From assembly GCF_001422545.1 (NCBI RefSeq), contig NZ_LMLE01000008.1, forward strand, positions 401,809-465,808: 64,000 nucleotides of DNA, in the 5' to 3' direction. The DNA is from Pedobacter sp. Leaf41 (GTDB lineage: Bacteria; Bacteroidota; Bacteroidia; Sphingobacteriales; Sphingobacteriaceae). The notes under the pieces were generated by a model. That model did not search any database. It saw nothing but the letters and a program-made list of their open reading frames with translations, and was not told the DNA's origin. Numbering within the stretch: the stretch's first letter is position 1; each line of letters opens with the position of its first letter. Positions 26,374-36,244 of this stretch are shown here, piece by piece. A program made the translations under genes and the position numbers.

Positions 26374-26519
26374 TAGTTGTCATCCTGAGCTTGTCGAAGG
26401 ACCAAACAAATAACCTAATCCGTCATTGCGAGGAACGAAGCAATCCTAAAGCAATGGCAATAAAAATGAGATTGCTTCGTACCTCGTAATGATGAGGAGT
26501 ACAAACAAATAATAAATTA
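26374..26519. repeat. Inverted-repeat element in the nuoI-nuoJ gap (family A, copy 2)
   Basis: Arms at 26421-26445 (CGTCATTGCGAGGAACGAAG start) and 26470-26493 give a 73-base element. Just before it, 26377-26400 holds GTCATCCTGAGCTTGTCGAA, another widely dispersed bacterial repeat motif. Confidence 0.8.
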
Positions 26520-27023
26520 ATGAGTACACAAGTATTCTATTTCGTAGCCACATTAAGTATCATCTTTTCGCTGATGGTGATTTTTGCAAAAAATCCAATT
26601 CATAGCGTTTTGTACTTAATCCTTACCTTTTTCACCTTCACGGTACATTATGTATTGTTGAATGCACAGTTTTTAGCCGTTGTAAACTTCATCGTTTACA
26701 TGGGTGCCATCATGGTATTATTCTTATTTGTACTGATGCTCCTCAACCTGAATAAGGAAACCGAGCCTGTAAAATCACCATTGATTAAAATTGTAGGTGT
26801 AATTGCAGGGTGTTGCCTTGTGGTAACCTTAGTTGGGTCTTTTAAAGCGGCAACGATCAATAGCCCTTTAATTTTGAAAAATCAAGGATTAGGTTTGGTA
26901 GAGAATTTAGGAAAAGAGCTTTTCGGTCCATTCTTATTGCCATTCGAATTATCATCTCTATTACTATTGGCAGCAATGGTTGGAGCAGTTTTATTATCTA
27001 AAAGAGATGAGGTAGAGGCATAA
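26520..27023 (+). CDS. nuoJ: NADH-quinone oxidoreductase subunit J
   Basis: 167 residues, five TM helices. Typical features: NPIHSVLYLILTFF, QFLAVVNFIVYMGAIMVLFLFVLMLLNL with the pi-bulge-containing third helix, and the C-terminal LLLAAMVGAVLLSKR. Membrane-arm subunit. Stop overlaps nuoK start by one base. Confidence 0.95.
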   Translation: MSTQVFYFVATLSIIFSLMVIFAKNPIHSVLYLILTFFTFTVHYVLLNAQFLAVVNFIVYMGAIMVLFLFVLMLLNLNKETEPVKSPLIKIVGVIAGCCLVVTLVGSFKAATINSPLILKNQGLGLVENLGKELFGPFLLPFELSSLLLLAAMVGAVLLSKRDEVEA

Positions 27024-27352
27024 TGGAAAATTTAACTACACAAATGGCAGGCGTTCCGCTAAATCATTACATCTATTTATGTGCAATTATTTTCACAATT
27101 GGTGTAATTGGCGTATTAACCCGTAGAAACGCAATCGTAATTTTTATGTCCGTTGAGTTGATGTTAAACGCAGTTAACCTGCTTTTAACAGCTTTCTCTG
27201 TACATAGCAATGACCCCTCAGGACAGGTTTTCGTATTTTTTATTATGGCGCTTGCCGCTGCAGAAGTTGCAGTTGGTTTGGCGATTATCGTAATGGTTTA
27301 CAGAAATACAAAATCGATAGATATTAATGTTTTAAATCGCCTTAAGTGGTAA
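27023..27352 (+). CDS. nuoK: NADH-quinone oxidoreductase subunit K
   Basis: 109 residues, three TM helices with the conserved membrane Glu residues (MSVELMLNAVNLLL and AAAEVAVGLAIIV) of the proton path. MrpC-like. Coupled to nuoJ by TAATG. Confidence 0.96.
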   Translation: MENLTTQMAGVPLNHYIYLCAIIFTIGVIGVLTRRNAIVIFMSVELMLNAVNLLLTAFSVHSNDPSGQVFVFFIMALAAAEVAVGLAIIVMVYRNTKSIDINVLNRLKW

Positions 27353-27365
27353 ATATATATTAAGA

Positions 27366-29267
27366 ATGACAATAGAACAATTGATTTGGTTAGTTCCGTT
27401 ACTTCCTTTTTTAGGATTTGTAATTAACGGACTGGGCAGAAAATCTTTATCTAAAGGACTTGTTGGGATCATTGGAAGTGGAGTAATTTTGGCCTCTTTC
27501 ATTATCAGCGTAGTTATTTTCTTTAGTTTACAAGGCGATACACAAAAATCTCACGAAGTATTTTTATTCGATTGGATCAGCGCAGGAGCATTGCATATTC
27601 CACTATCATTTCTGGTCGACCCACTGAGTTCAATCATGCTTTTGATTATCACTGGAATTGGTTTCTTAATCCATTTATATTCTACCAGCTACATGCATGA
27701 TGATGAAGGATTCGGAAAATTCTTTTCTTATCTGAACCTGTTTGTGTTCTTCATGCTTTTATTGGTATTGGGTTCAAACTATATCGTGATGTTTATCGGT
27801 TGGGAAGGTGTAGGTTTATGCTCATACTTGTTAATCGGTTTCTGGTATACAAACAGCGCTTATGCATCAGCAGCTAAAAAGGCTTTCGTAATGAACCGTA
27901 TTGGCGATTTGGGCTTTTTGTTGGGTGTATTCTTAATCTTTACTACTTTCGGAAGTGTAGAATTTGCTAAAGTTTTTCCTCAGGCGGCGAACATGTTACC
28001 AGGACAAAATACTTTGTTCTTAATCACAATTCTATTGTTTATTGGTGCTTGCGGTAAATCAGCTCAGTTGCCATTATTTACCTGGTTGCCAGATGCAATG
28101 GCAGGCCCAACGCCTGTTTCTGCGTTAATCCACGCAGCAACGATGGTAACTGCAGGTATCTACATGATTGCCCGCTCCAGCGTATTGTTCGATTTAGCAC
28201 CGCTTACACAAAACATCATTGCCATCGTAGGTATTACAACTGCTTTAGTTGCCGCAATTATTGCGTTAACACAAACAGATATCAAAAAAGTATTGGCTTA
28301 TTCAACGGTATCTCAATTGGGCTACATGTTTTTAGGCTTAGGCGTTGGCGCTTATACAGGCTCATTCTTCCATGTATTAACACACGCATTCTTCAAAGCA
28401 TTATTATTCTTAGGCGCTGGGTCAGTAATTCATGCTATGCACCACGAGCAAGATATGCGCCACATGGGTGGGTTAAGGAAAAAACTTCCAGTGACATTCT
28501 TAACGATGATGATTGGTACGATTGCGATTGCTGGTTTACCACCATTTTCAGGATTTTTCTCTAAAGATGAAATTTTAGCAAATGCGTACCAGGCAAGCCC
28601 AATTCTTTGGGGTGTTGGTGTATTGACCGCATTCTTAACTTCTTTTTATATGTTCAGAATGATGTTCCTTACTTTCTCTGGAAAATACAGAGGTACACAT
28701 CACGAAGAAAGTCATGTACATGAGTCGCCAAAAGCGATGACTATTCCATTAATCATCCTGGCAATATTAGCTGCAATTGGTGGAGCGATAAACATTCCTC
28801 ACGTTTTCGGCGGAAACGAATGGTTGGCACATTGGTTAAGCGGTGCCGGTGTTGCACAACATGAATTAGAATTAAGTCATTCAACGGAATTTACCTTAAT
28901 GGGTGTTTCAGTGGTAGCCGCGATCATTGCTTTGCTTTACGCTTACACTAGATATGTTAAAGGTGCTCGTATTCCTGTGGCTGATGAGGCACCGCGTTCT
29001 GCGTTGGCAAAATTATCTTACAATAAATTTTATTTAGATGAGATTTACGATTTCATCATCACCAAACCTTTAGATGCTTTTTCGAGATTTTTCTACAGAA
29101 TTATCGACACGAAATTTATCGATGGGATTGTGAATGGACTAGGCTGGAGTACAAACGAGGCAAGTAAAGGAGTTCGTTTATTACAAAGTGGAAACGTTGG
29201 TTTCTATATATTTATGATGGTAGCTGGTATCATCGCATTGCTTGCTTATACATTTTATTACATATAA
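27366..29267 (+). CDS. nuoL: NADH-quinone oxidoreductase subunit L
   Basis: 633 residues, antiporter-like proton-pumping subunit with 14 or more helices and the long lateral helix at the C-terminus. Signatures: FIGWEGVGLCSYLLIGFWY, TWLPDAMAGPTPVSALIHAATMVTAG (split), KKVLAYSTVSQLGYM, and HALFKALLFLGAGS-type segment. The distal end of the membrane arm. Confidence 0.97.
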   Translation: MTIEQLIWLVPLLPFLGFVINGLGRKSLSKGLVGIIGSGVILASFIISVVIFFSLQGDTQKSHEVFLFDWISAGALHIPLSFLVDPLSSIMLLIITGIGFLIHLYSTSYMHDDEGFGKFFSYLNLFVFFMLLLVLGSNYIVMFIGWEGVGLCSYLLIGFWYTNSAYASAAKKAFVMNRIGDLGFLLGVFLIFTTFGSVEFAKVFPQAANMLPGQNTLFLITILLFIGACGKSAQLPLFTWLPDAMAGPTPVSALIHAATMVTAGIYMIARSSVLFDLAPLTQNIIAIVGITTALVAAIIALTQTDIKKVLAYSTVSQLGYMFLGLGVGAYTGSFFHVLTHAFFKALLFLGAGSVIHAMHHEQDMRHMGGLRKKLPVTFLTMMIGTIAIAGLPPFSGFFSKDEILANAYQASPILWGVGVLTAFLTSFYMFRMMFLTFSGKYRGTHHEESHVHESPKAMTIPLIILAILAAIGGAINIPHVFGGNEWLAHWLSGAGVAQHELELSHSTEFTLMGVSVVAAIIALLYAYTRYVKGARIPVADEAPRSALAKLSYNKFYLDEIYDFIITKPLDAFSRFFYRIIDTKFIDGIVNGLGWSTNEASKGVRLLQSGNVGFYIFMMVAGIIALLAYTFYYI

Positions 29268-29287
29268 AAAGGGTTCAAAAATAAATA

Positions 29288-30751
29288 ATGGAACAACTTT
29301 TACTACTTATATTTCTTCCGCTTGCGGGTGCTATCATTACTGCATTTGCGGGTAAGTCTGCTAAAATAGTTTCGACCGTAATTTCGGTCGCTTCTCTAGG
29401 CCTGGCCTTGTTCATCGCCTGTAACTTTATTCCGAATGCAATTACGCAGTTTGAAGCTAACCTACCGTGGATTTCAGATTTAGGCATTCGTTTTCATGCC
29501 GGTATAGATGGAATCAGCATGTTGGTGGTTTTGCTTACCAATTTGTTAATTCCAATTATTATTTTATCTAGTTACAGGCATGATTATAAAAACCCGGCTG
29601 CTTTCTATGCATTGATTTTATTCATGCAGTCAGGATTGTTATTGGTTTTTACCGCTATGGATGCTTTCTTATTTTACATTGGATGGGAGGCTGCATTAAT
29701 GCCAATTTATTTCATCTGCGCATTCTGGGGCGGAAAAGATAGGGTACGCATCAACATGAAATTCTTCGTTTATACGATTGCAGGATCATTGTTTATGTTG
29801 ATGGGGATTATTTATCTGTATTTGCAAAATCCTGCTCAAAACTTCGACATTCAGGCATTTTACGCTTTAAACTTAGATAGTGCACAGCAGGGCTGGATTT
29901 TCTGGGCCTTCTTTATTGCTTTCGCGATTAAGATGCCGATTTTTCCTTTTCATACCTGGCAACCTGATACTTACACAGCAGCTCCAACTCAAGGAACCAT
30001 GTTATTATCTGGTATCATGTTAAAAATGGGTATTTATGGTGTAATCAGATGGTTATTACCAATTGTACCTGCAGGCGTTCAGGATTGGTCTGGCCTGGTG
30101 ATGGTTTTATCTATCATTGGTATTGTTTATGCCTCACTGATTGCTTTTACGCAGAAAGATGCTAAACGTTTGGTTGCTTACTCATCTATTGCTCACGTTG
30201 GACTTATTTCTGCCGGTATTTTCGCCTTAAACCAGCAGGGGCTTCAGGGAGCGATGGTGCAAATGTTAAGTCATGGTATCAATGTGGTAGGTTTATTCTT
30301 CATTTTAGATATTATCTTTTCTCGAACCAAAACCAATAAAATTGAAGAATTGGGTGGTATTGCTAAATCAGCACCACAACTGGCAATTGTTTTCTTAATC
30401 ATCGTTTTAGGTACAGTTGCTTTACCAGGAACAAATGGTTTTATAGGGGAGTTCTTACTGTTGATGGGCGTTTATAACTACGGCATTTGGGCAGCTGCAA
30501 TTGCAGGCTTAACCATCATTTTCGGAGCAGTTTATATGTTACGTATGTACCAAAATGTAATGCTTGGAAAAACAAACGAATTAACCATCACGTTTACCGA
30601 CATTCAAGGGACTGAGAAATTGGTTCTTTATATTATCTGTGCTTTAATTATCTTTTTCGGTGTTTACCCGAAACCATTATTGCACTTAACAGAGGCATCT
30701 GTACAACATTTATTAGAACAGGTAAATCAAAAATTAACATCAGTAAAATAA
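29288..30751 (+). CDS. nuoM: NADH-quinone oxidoreductase subunit M
   Basis: 487 residues, second antiporter-like subunit. Signatures: GIDGISMLVVLLTN, FYIGWEAALMPIYF, FPFHTWQPDTYTAAPTQGTM, KRLVAYSSIAHVGLI and PGTNGFIGEFLLL. Contains the key TM Glu of the FYIGWE segment. Twenty bases after nuoL. Confidence 0.97.
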   Translation: MEQLLLLIFLPLAGAIITAFAGKSAKIVSTVISVASLGLALFIACNFIPNAITQFEANLPWISDLGIRFHAGIDGISMLVVLLTNLLIPIIILSSYRHDYKNPAAFYALILFMQSGLLLVFTAMDAFLFYIGWEAALMPIYFICAFWGGKDRVRINMKFFVYTIAGSLFMLMGIIYLYLQNPAQNFDIQAFYALNLDSAQQGWIFWAFFIAFAIKMPIFPFHTWQPDTYTAAPTQGTMLLSGIMLKMGIYGVIRWLLPIVPAGVQDWSGLVMVLSIIGIVYASLIAFTQKDAKRLVAYSSIAHVGLISAGIFALNQQGLQGAMVQMLSHGINVVGLFFILDIIFSRTKTNKIEELGGIAKSAPQLAIVFLIIVLGTVALPGTNGFIGEFLLLMGVYNYGIWAAAIAGLTIIFGAVYMLRMYQNVMLGKTNELTITFTDIQGTEKLVLYIICALIIFFGVYPKPLLHLTEASVQHLLEQVNQKLTSVK

Positions 30752-30754
30752 GCA

Positions 30755-32128
30755 ATGAATATTATTATAACCATTAGTATAACCGCTTTTATTGTACTTT
30801 ACGCAGGTTTGTTTAAAGCCAAGAAAGCATTATTGCCGCTTACTGTTGTTGGCTTACTTACTGCATTAGGCTTCACTGCTACTGCATGGGATGGCAATGC
30901 CGTTCATTTCGGAATGATGCAAACTGATAATTTCGCTTTGGCATTTTCGGCTGTTTGTATTGTAGGTACATTATTGATTTTCTTATTAACGCAAAACTAT
31001 TTCCACGCTAAAAGCGATAATATAGCAGAATATTACACCTTAATTCTTTTCGCCCTTGCGGGGATGATTATGATGGTTTCGTACAAAAATATGGCGATGT
31101 TATTTGTAGGTCTGGAAATCATGTCGGTAAGTTTATATATCCTTGCGGGTATTCGTAAGAAGGATTTTGCATCAAACGAAGCCTCATTGAAATATTTCCT
31201 GATGGGCGCTTTTTCAACAGGTTTCTTGTTGTTTGGGATTACATTAATTTACGGCGCCAGCGGCTCGTTCGATTTAGATAAAATTCAAGCTTACTTAGTT
31301 GATAATAGCAAAGCAGTTTCTCCGATCTTTTATCCAGGGGTAATTTTGATGATGATTGGCTTATGTTTTAAAGTAGGAGCGGCACCTTTCCACTTCTGGA
31401 CTCCAGACGTTTACGAAGGTTCGCCAACTTTAATCACTACTTTTATGAGTACAGTGGTTAAAACGGCCGGTTTTGCTGCTTTTTTAAGATTATTTGCCGA
31501 TGCTTTTGCACCGCTTCACGATTTCTGGGTTGCACCACTCATCGTAATTGTTTGTATAACCTTATTTATTGGTAACGTTACTGCATTATTCCAAAAGAAT
31601 TTCAAACGAATGTTGGCCTATTCAAGTATCTCTCATGCAGGGTACCTGTTATTCTCTTTGGTTGTAATTGGTCCGCACTCTCAAAACAATGTTTTGGTTT
31701 ATGCAGCTGCCTATACTTTTGCATCAATTATCGCTTTTGCGGTATTAATATTAGTGAAACAAAAAACCGGCAGCGATAGCTTTGAAAGTTTCAATGGCTT
31801 AGGTAAGAAAAATCCTTTGGTTGCCTTATCGCTAACGGTTGCTATGTTATCATTAGCAGGTATTCCTTTAACCGCAGGTTTTATCGGCAAATATTTAATG
31901 TTTCTTAATGTAATGGGTGAATATAAAATGCTTTTGGTTGGCTTCGCAATCCTAAATGCACTAGTTGGTTTCTACTATTATTTCAAGGTAATTGTTGCCG
32001 TTTGGTTTAAAGATGGCGCTGAAACAGAGCTTTCTACACCTGCACAGTACAAGATTGTTTTAGCTGTATCAGTGGCGATTACGCTAATTTTGGGTATTTA
32101 TCCTGCAATTGTTTTAAACCTGATATAG
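30755..32128 (+). CDS. nuoN: NADH-quinone oxidoreductase subunit N
   Basis: 457 residues, third antiporter-like subunit. Signatures: LFVGLEIMSVSLYILAG, SLKYFLMGAFSTGFLLFG, PFHFWTPDVYEGSPT, KRMLAYSSISHAGYL and GIPLTAGFIGKY. It closes the complex I gene set; three bases after nuoM. Confidence 0.97.
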   Translation: MNIIITISITAFIVLYAGLFKAKKALLPLTVVGLLTALGFTATAWDGNAVHFGMMQTDNFALAFSAVCIVGTLLIFLLTQNYFHAKSDNIAEYYTLILFALAGMIMMVSYKNMAMLFVGLEIMSVSLYILAGIRKKDFASNEASLKYFLMGAFSTGFLLFGITLIYGASGSFDLDKIQAYLVDNSKAVSPIFYPGVILMMIGLCFKVGAAPFHFWTPDVYEGSPTLITTFMSTVVKTAGFAAFLRLFADAFAPLHDFWVAPLIVIVCITLFIGNVTALFQKNFKRMLAYSSISHAGYLLFSLVVIGPHSQNNVLVYAAAYTFASIIAFAVLILVKQKTGSDSFESFNGLGKKNPLVALSLTVAMLSLAGIPLTAGFIGKYLMFLNVMGEYKMLLVGFAILNALVGFYYYFKVIVAVWFKDGAETELSTPAQYKIVLAVSVAITLILGIYPAIVLNLI

Positions 32129-32176
32129 GTATGCACTTGTTAGATAATTATTTGTAGTTTTACGAATAATTGAAAT

Positions 32177-32827
32177 ATGCAGGATTTCTGGAACCACCTA
32201 CAACATTTAATTGACCCCGAAAAATTATTGAGGGAGGGCGGTTTCTATCTTGTTGTATTTGTCATCTTTGCAGAAACCGGCCTATTCTTTGGTTTCTTCC
32301 TTCCTGGCGATTATTTACTGTTTCTTGCAGGAATGTTCGTAGCTACCGGAAAACTTGATGTTAACATTGCAGTGCTTTTAGCAGGCTTGTGTGTAGCCGC
32401 AATTTCTGGAAATTTTACGGGTTATTGGTTTGGGCGAAGAACTGGCCCACTACTGTATACCAGAAAAGACAGTTTCTTTTTCAAAAAGAAATATTTAAAA
32501 GCAGCAGAAGAATATTATAACAAACAAGGTGCCTTCGCACTGATCATGGGTAGATTTGTTCCAATTGTAAGAACTTTTGCACCGATTTTTGCTGGAGTAG
32601 TAAAATTAGACTTTAAAAAGTTTGCTTTCTATAATGTTGTTGGTGGAATTTTATGGATCTGCTCGCTCACGTTGTTAGGCTACTTTTTAGGCAAAAGATT
32701 TGAAAAAGAGATAAACGATTACTTATTATATATTATTATTGGCTTTATCGTTATCACAACTATACCTTTATTGATTACCTTTGTAAAAAGTAAAGTTAAA
32801 ATCCCCGATGGGGAAAAGAAAGATTAA
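32177..32827 (+). CDS. DedA-family membrane protein
   Basis: 216 residues. DedA/SNARE-associated (PF09335) layout: FAETGLFFGFFLPGDYLLFLAG with the conserved E and GD, FGRRTG, and FALIMGRFVPIVRTFAPIFAGV containing the essential Arg residues. The family acts in membrane lipid homeostasis, with lipid flipping proposed for some members. Forty-eight bases after nuoN and nine before ppa, so it may be on the same or a downstream transcript. Confidence 0.92.
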   Translation: MQDFWNHLQHLIDPEKLLREGGFYLVVFVIFAETGLFFGFFLPGDYLLFLAGMFVATGKLDVNIAVLLAGLCVAAISGNFTGYWFGRRTGPLLYTRKDSFFFKKKYLKAAEEYYNKQGAFALIMGRFVPIVRTFAPIFAGVVKLDFKKFAFYNVVGGILWICSLTLLGYFLGKRFEKEINDYLLYIIIGFIVITTIPLLITFVKSKVKIPDGEKKD

Positions 32828-32835
32828 ATTAAAAA

Positions 32836-33387
32836 ATGGCAAAAGACGATCATCACGCATGGCATAGCGTATCTCCTGGTAAAAACGTTCCAGAAATTGT
32901 AAACGCAATCATTGAAATTCCTAAAGGCTCAAAAGCCAAGTATGAAATAGATAAAGAATCCGGACTAATCAAGTTAGACAGGGTTCTTTTTTCATCAGTA
33001 ATGTATCCGGCTAACTATGGCTTTATCCCACAAACTTATTGTGATGATAAAGATCCATTAGATATTCTTGTACTTTGCTCTGTTGATGTTTACCCTATGA
33101 CATTAATTGAAGCTAAAGTTGTTGGCGTAATGCACATGGTTGATAACGGAGAGCAAGACGATAAAATTATTGCGGTTGCAGCACATGATATGTCTGTAAA
33201 CTACATTAACGATTTGGATGAATTGCCACCACATCAAATGAAGGAAATTGTTCGTTTCTTTCAAGATTACAAAGCACTGGAAGAGAAAAATGTTACTATC
33301 GAACATTTGTTAGGTGTTCGCTATGCTCATAAAGTTATTAAAGAAAGTATAGAACTTTACAACACAACATTTAGAGAATTAGCATAA
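32836..33387 (+). CDS. ppa: Inorganic pyrophosphatase (family I)
   Basis: 183 residues. Hydrolyses pyrophosphate. Active-site elements: [38 protein letters not shown] with its Asp cluster (split), and [12 protein letters not shown]. Soluble cytoplasmic enzyme. The stop overlaps the next gene's ATG by one base. Confidence 0.96.
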   Translation: MAKDDHHAWHSVSPGKNVPEIVNAIIEIPKGSKAKYEIDKESGLIKLDRVLFSSVMYPANYGFIPQTYCDDKDPLDILVLCSVDVYPMTLIEAKVVGVMHMVDNGEQDDKIIAVAAHDMSVNYINDLDELPPHQMKEIVRFFQDYKALEEKNVTIEHLLGVRYAHKVIKESIELYNTTFRELA

Positions 33388-34811
33388 TGGATTTACCCAC
33401 GGCCTGCTTGTTTTTAAATTTAGAGTTAAGTGCAATATTGCCCACCAATACCATTTTGGTTGCTTTAGAAGAGCCTGATACTACATCTGTAGGTTGGAGG
33501 TTATTTCTAGCATTATTTTTAGTTTTACTAAACGGATTCTTTGTTGCGGCAGAATTTGCAATTGTAAAGGTCCGGGCCTCTCAAATTGAAATAAAAGCAA
33601 AAACAGGTAGCCGGGTTGGTAAAATGGCTAAAGCCATCATCCATAATTTAGATGGTTATTTAGCAGCCACACAGCTAGGTATAACGCTTGCATCACTTGG
33701 CTTAGGTTGGGTTGGTGAAGGCGTTATGCACACTATTTTCAAAAATCTTTTCGATAGCCTCGAATGGGGCTTTAGTGATGCCACCATACATACCGCATCA
33801 ACAATAGTAGCTTTTTCACTAATCACCGTAATGCACATCGTATTTGGTGAGTTGGCGCCTAAATCTTTTGCAATACAAAGACCAGTGGCCACTACGTTAT
33901 TTGTTTCCGTTCCACTGCAGATTTTTTATGTGGTTTTCAAGCCATTCATCTGGACTTTGAACAGCTTAGCTGCAGTAATTCTGAAGCCATTTGGTATCGA
34001 TACTTCTGCAGGTCACGAATCGTTGCACAGTACCGAAGAACTTCAATACTTGTTAGATCAGGGTAAGGAAAGTGGTGCATTGGATAACAATGAGCACGAA
34101 CTTATTAAAAACGTATTTGATTTTAATGAGCGTGTAGTAAAGAACATTATGGTTCCGCGTACCAAGATTTCAGGTATTGAATTGTCATCCTCAAAAGAAG
34201 AAGTAATCGATAAAATCATTGCTGAAGGCTATTCCCGCCTACCGGTTTATGACGAGATAATGGATAAAATTGTCGGAATTATTCACGCCAAGGATATTCT
34301 GCCATTAGTCGCTTCCGGGAATCAACATTGGACACTGAATGATATCATTCGAAAACCTTACTTCGTTACAGAAACAAAGAAGATTAACGATTTAATGAGC
34401 GAACTGCAAAGCAACCGCATCCAAATCTCGATCGTTTTAGATGAGTTTGGCGGTACAGCCGGGATGGTTACGTTAGAGGATATTGTGGAGGAACTGGTAG
34501 GTGAAATTCAGGATGAATATGATGAAGAAAAACCTTTAGTAGAAAAAGTATCGGATAACGAATTTATTGTAAATGCCTTTGCGACGGTTTATGATGTGAA
34601 TGAGCATTTGCCACATGATTTACCAGAGGATGAAGATTTTGATACTGTTGGTGGTCTGGTTTCGCATGTTTTTGAACGGATTCCGGAGGTTGGCGAAAGC
34701 AATGAATCTTATGGTTATCTGTTTACCATCTTAAAGAAAACAGAACAAAACATTGAAACTATTAAACTGGAATTGGTAATAAATGAAGAAGATCAGGTTG
34801 ATAATCATTAA
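33387..34811 (+). CDS. CNNM/CorC-family (hemolysin C-like) ion transporter
   Basis: 474 residues. After a short N-terminal tail comes a DUF21 membrane domain at about 30-200 (NGFFVAAEFAIVKVR, LGITLASLGLGWVGE, FGELAPKSFAI). A CBS pair at about 225-350 (IMVPRTKISGIEL, GYSRLPVYDEIMDKIVGIIH, VLDEFGGTAGMVTLEDIVEE) and a CorC_HlyC domain at about 380-465 follow. Related proteins move Mg2+ or Co2+; the older hemolysin label is unsupported. Coupled to ppa by TAATG. Confidence 0.93.
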   Translation: MDLPTACLFLNLELSAILPTNTILVALEEPDTTSVGWRLFLALFLVLLNGFFVAAEFAIVKVRASQIEIKAKTGSRVGKMAKAIIHNLDGYLAATQLGITLASLGLGWVGEGVMHTIFKNLFDSLEWGFSDATIHTASTIVAFSLITVMHIVFGELAPKSFAIQRPVATTLFVSVPLQIFYVVFKPFIWTLNSLAAVILKPFGIDTSAGHESLHSTEELQYLLDQGKESGALDNNEHELIKNVFDFNERVVKNIMVPRTKISGIELSSSKEEVIDKIIAEGYSRLPVYDEIMDKIVGIIHAKDILPLVASGNQHWTLNDIIRKPYFVTETKKINDLMSELQSNRIQISIVLDEFGGTAGMVTLEDIVEELVGEIQDEYDEEKPLVEKVSDNEFIVNAFATVYDVNEHLPHDLPEDEDFDTVGGLVSHVFERIPEVGESNESYGYLFTILKKTEQNIETIKLELVINEEDQVDNH

Positions 34812-34819
34812 ATTCAACA

Positions 34820-35524
34820 ATGCATATTTTTTATACGCCAGATATTACCCACAATACCTACACGCTTAATGAAGAGGAAAGCAAACATTGCGTTAGGGTA
34901 TTGCGACTATCAGTTGGAACTGTAGTAAACTTAGTCGATGGAAGAGGTGGTTTTTACACCGCCGAAATCATTTCTGATAATCCCAAAAAAGTAAGTTTAT
35001 CCATTCTTAAAGTAGAAACCGAATTTCATAAAAGAAATCACTATTTACATATCGCGGTCGCACCTACAAAAAATATCGATCGTATGGAATGGTTTTTAGA
35101 GAAGGCCACTGAACTTGGCATAGATGAAGTAACCCCAATTATTACCGATCGATCTGAAAGACGTATTGTTAAGGAAGATCGATTAAACAAGGTTATTACT
35201 TCTGCGGTCAAACAATCCATCAAAGCCTATCATCCAAAACTAAATGAAACCATTTCCTATAGCGCTTTTCTTAACCTTCCTTTCGAAGGAAATAAATTAA
35301 TAGCGCATTGCCTTGATGAGGATGATAAGAAATACATTTCTGAACTGGTTGCCCCGCACCAAAAATATTTAATTCTTATTGGCCCAGAAGGAGATTTTAG
35401 CCCAGAAGAAGTTAATTTAGCTTTGAATAAAGGCTTCAAACCATTAACTTTAGGAGATAACAGGTTGCGCACCGAAACAGCTGCACTCTCTGTTTGTTTT
35501 GAAATCAATTACCTTAACCGATGA
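34820..35524 (+). CDS. rsmE: 16S rRNA m3U1498 methyltransferase
   Basis: 234 residues. SPOUT-fold enzyme with an N-terminal PUA-like domain. Motifs: HCVRVLRLSVG, KNIDRMEWFLEKATELGID, SERR, LIGPEGDFSPEEV and LTLGDNRLRTETAAL, the last two forming the SAM-binding knot. Overlaps the next gene by four bases (ATGA). Confidence 0.95.
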   Translation: MHIFYTPDITHNTYTLNEEESKHCVRVLRLSVGTVVNLVDGRGGFYTAEIISDNPKKVSLSILKVETEFHKRNHYLHIAVAPTKNIDRMEWFLEKATELGIDEVTPIITDRSERRIVKEDRLNKVITSAVKQSIKAYHPKLNETISYSAFLNLPFEGNKLIAHCLDEDDKKYISELVAPHQKYLILIGPEGDFSPEEVNLALNKGFKPLTLGDNRLRTETAALSVCFEINYLNR

Positions 35525-36240
35525 AAAGAGTTGAAAGTTATCAGGTGAAAGTTAAAGGTTTATTATCGCTGAAACGTTTGCTCTTGTGCTCGTTTATGCT
35601 TATTCATTGCTTTTTACTTTTTATTCTTACTTCTTTCACGGTTCCTTCCTACCGGATGGGGAAGCTGAAGTATAGTGGTGGAGGCGATTGGTATGCCGAC
35701 CGTACCGCACTTCCAAATTTGATCTCCTTTTGTAATACCAATTTAAAAACAAATTTTTACCCTGAAGAAAGCATTGTAGAAGTAGGCTCGAAAGAACTTT
35801 TCAATTACCCATTTGTGTATATGACGGGCCATGGTAACGTGGTGTTCAGCGATCGGGATGTTAAAAATTTGAGACAATATTTAACAGGAGGAGGGTTTTT
35901 GCATATTGATGATAACTATGGATTGGATAAATTCATTAGACCTCAAATGAAAAAAGTTTTCCCAGAACTGAATTTCGTTGAGTTACCGTCCAACCATGCC
36001 ATTTATAACCAAAAATTCAAGTTCCCAGGTGGCTTGCCAAAAATTCATGAGCATGATAACAAGCGGCCACAGGGTTTTGCTTTGATCTATAAAGGGAGAG
36101 TGGTTTGCTACTATACATTTGAATGCGATTTGGGGAATGGCTGGGAAGATTTTGGTACATATCCTGAAGATAGTCAGGAAACCCGCAACAAGGCGCTTAA
36201 AATGGGCGCAAATTTAGTTCAGTATGCTTTAACACAATAA
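35521..36240 (+). CDS. DUF4159 protein with N-terminal membrane anchor or signal
   Basis: 239 residues. A hydrophobic stretch at about 20-42 is followed by a DUF4159 domain: LKYSGGGDWYADRTALPNL, YPFVYMTGHGNVVFSDRDV, LRQYLTGGGFLHIDDNYG, FPELNFVELPSNHAIYN. The fold resembles class I glutamine-amidotransferase-like domains; activity is unknown. Four-base overlap with rsmE. In other Bacteroidota DUF4159 genes occur beside AAA/DUF58/BatA-like genes, which are absent here. Confidence 0.87.
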   Translation: MKRVESYQVKVKGLLSLKRLLLCSFMLIHCFLLFILTSFTVPSYRMGKLKYSGGGDWYADRTALPNLISFCNTNLKTNFYPEESIVEVGSKELFNYPFVYMTGHGNVVFSDRDVKNLRQYLTGGGFLHIDDNYGLDKFIRPQMKKVFPELNFVELPSNHAIYNQKFKFPGGLPKIHEHDNKRPQGFALIYKGRVVCYYTFECDLGNGWEDFGTYPEDSQETRNKALKMGANLVQYALTQ

Positions 36241-36244
36241 TAGT

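Noticed and set aside
33387..34811. Hemolysin
   Set aside because: The DUF21-CBS-CorC layout identifies an ion transporter-type protein; the toxin name is historical.
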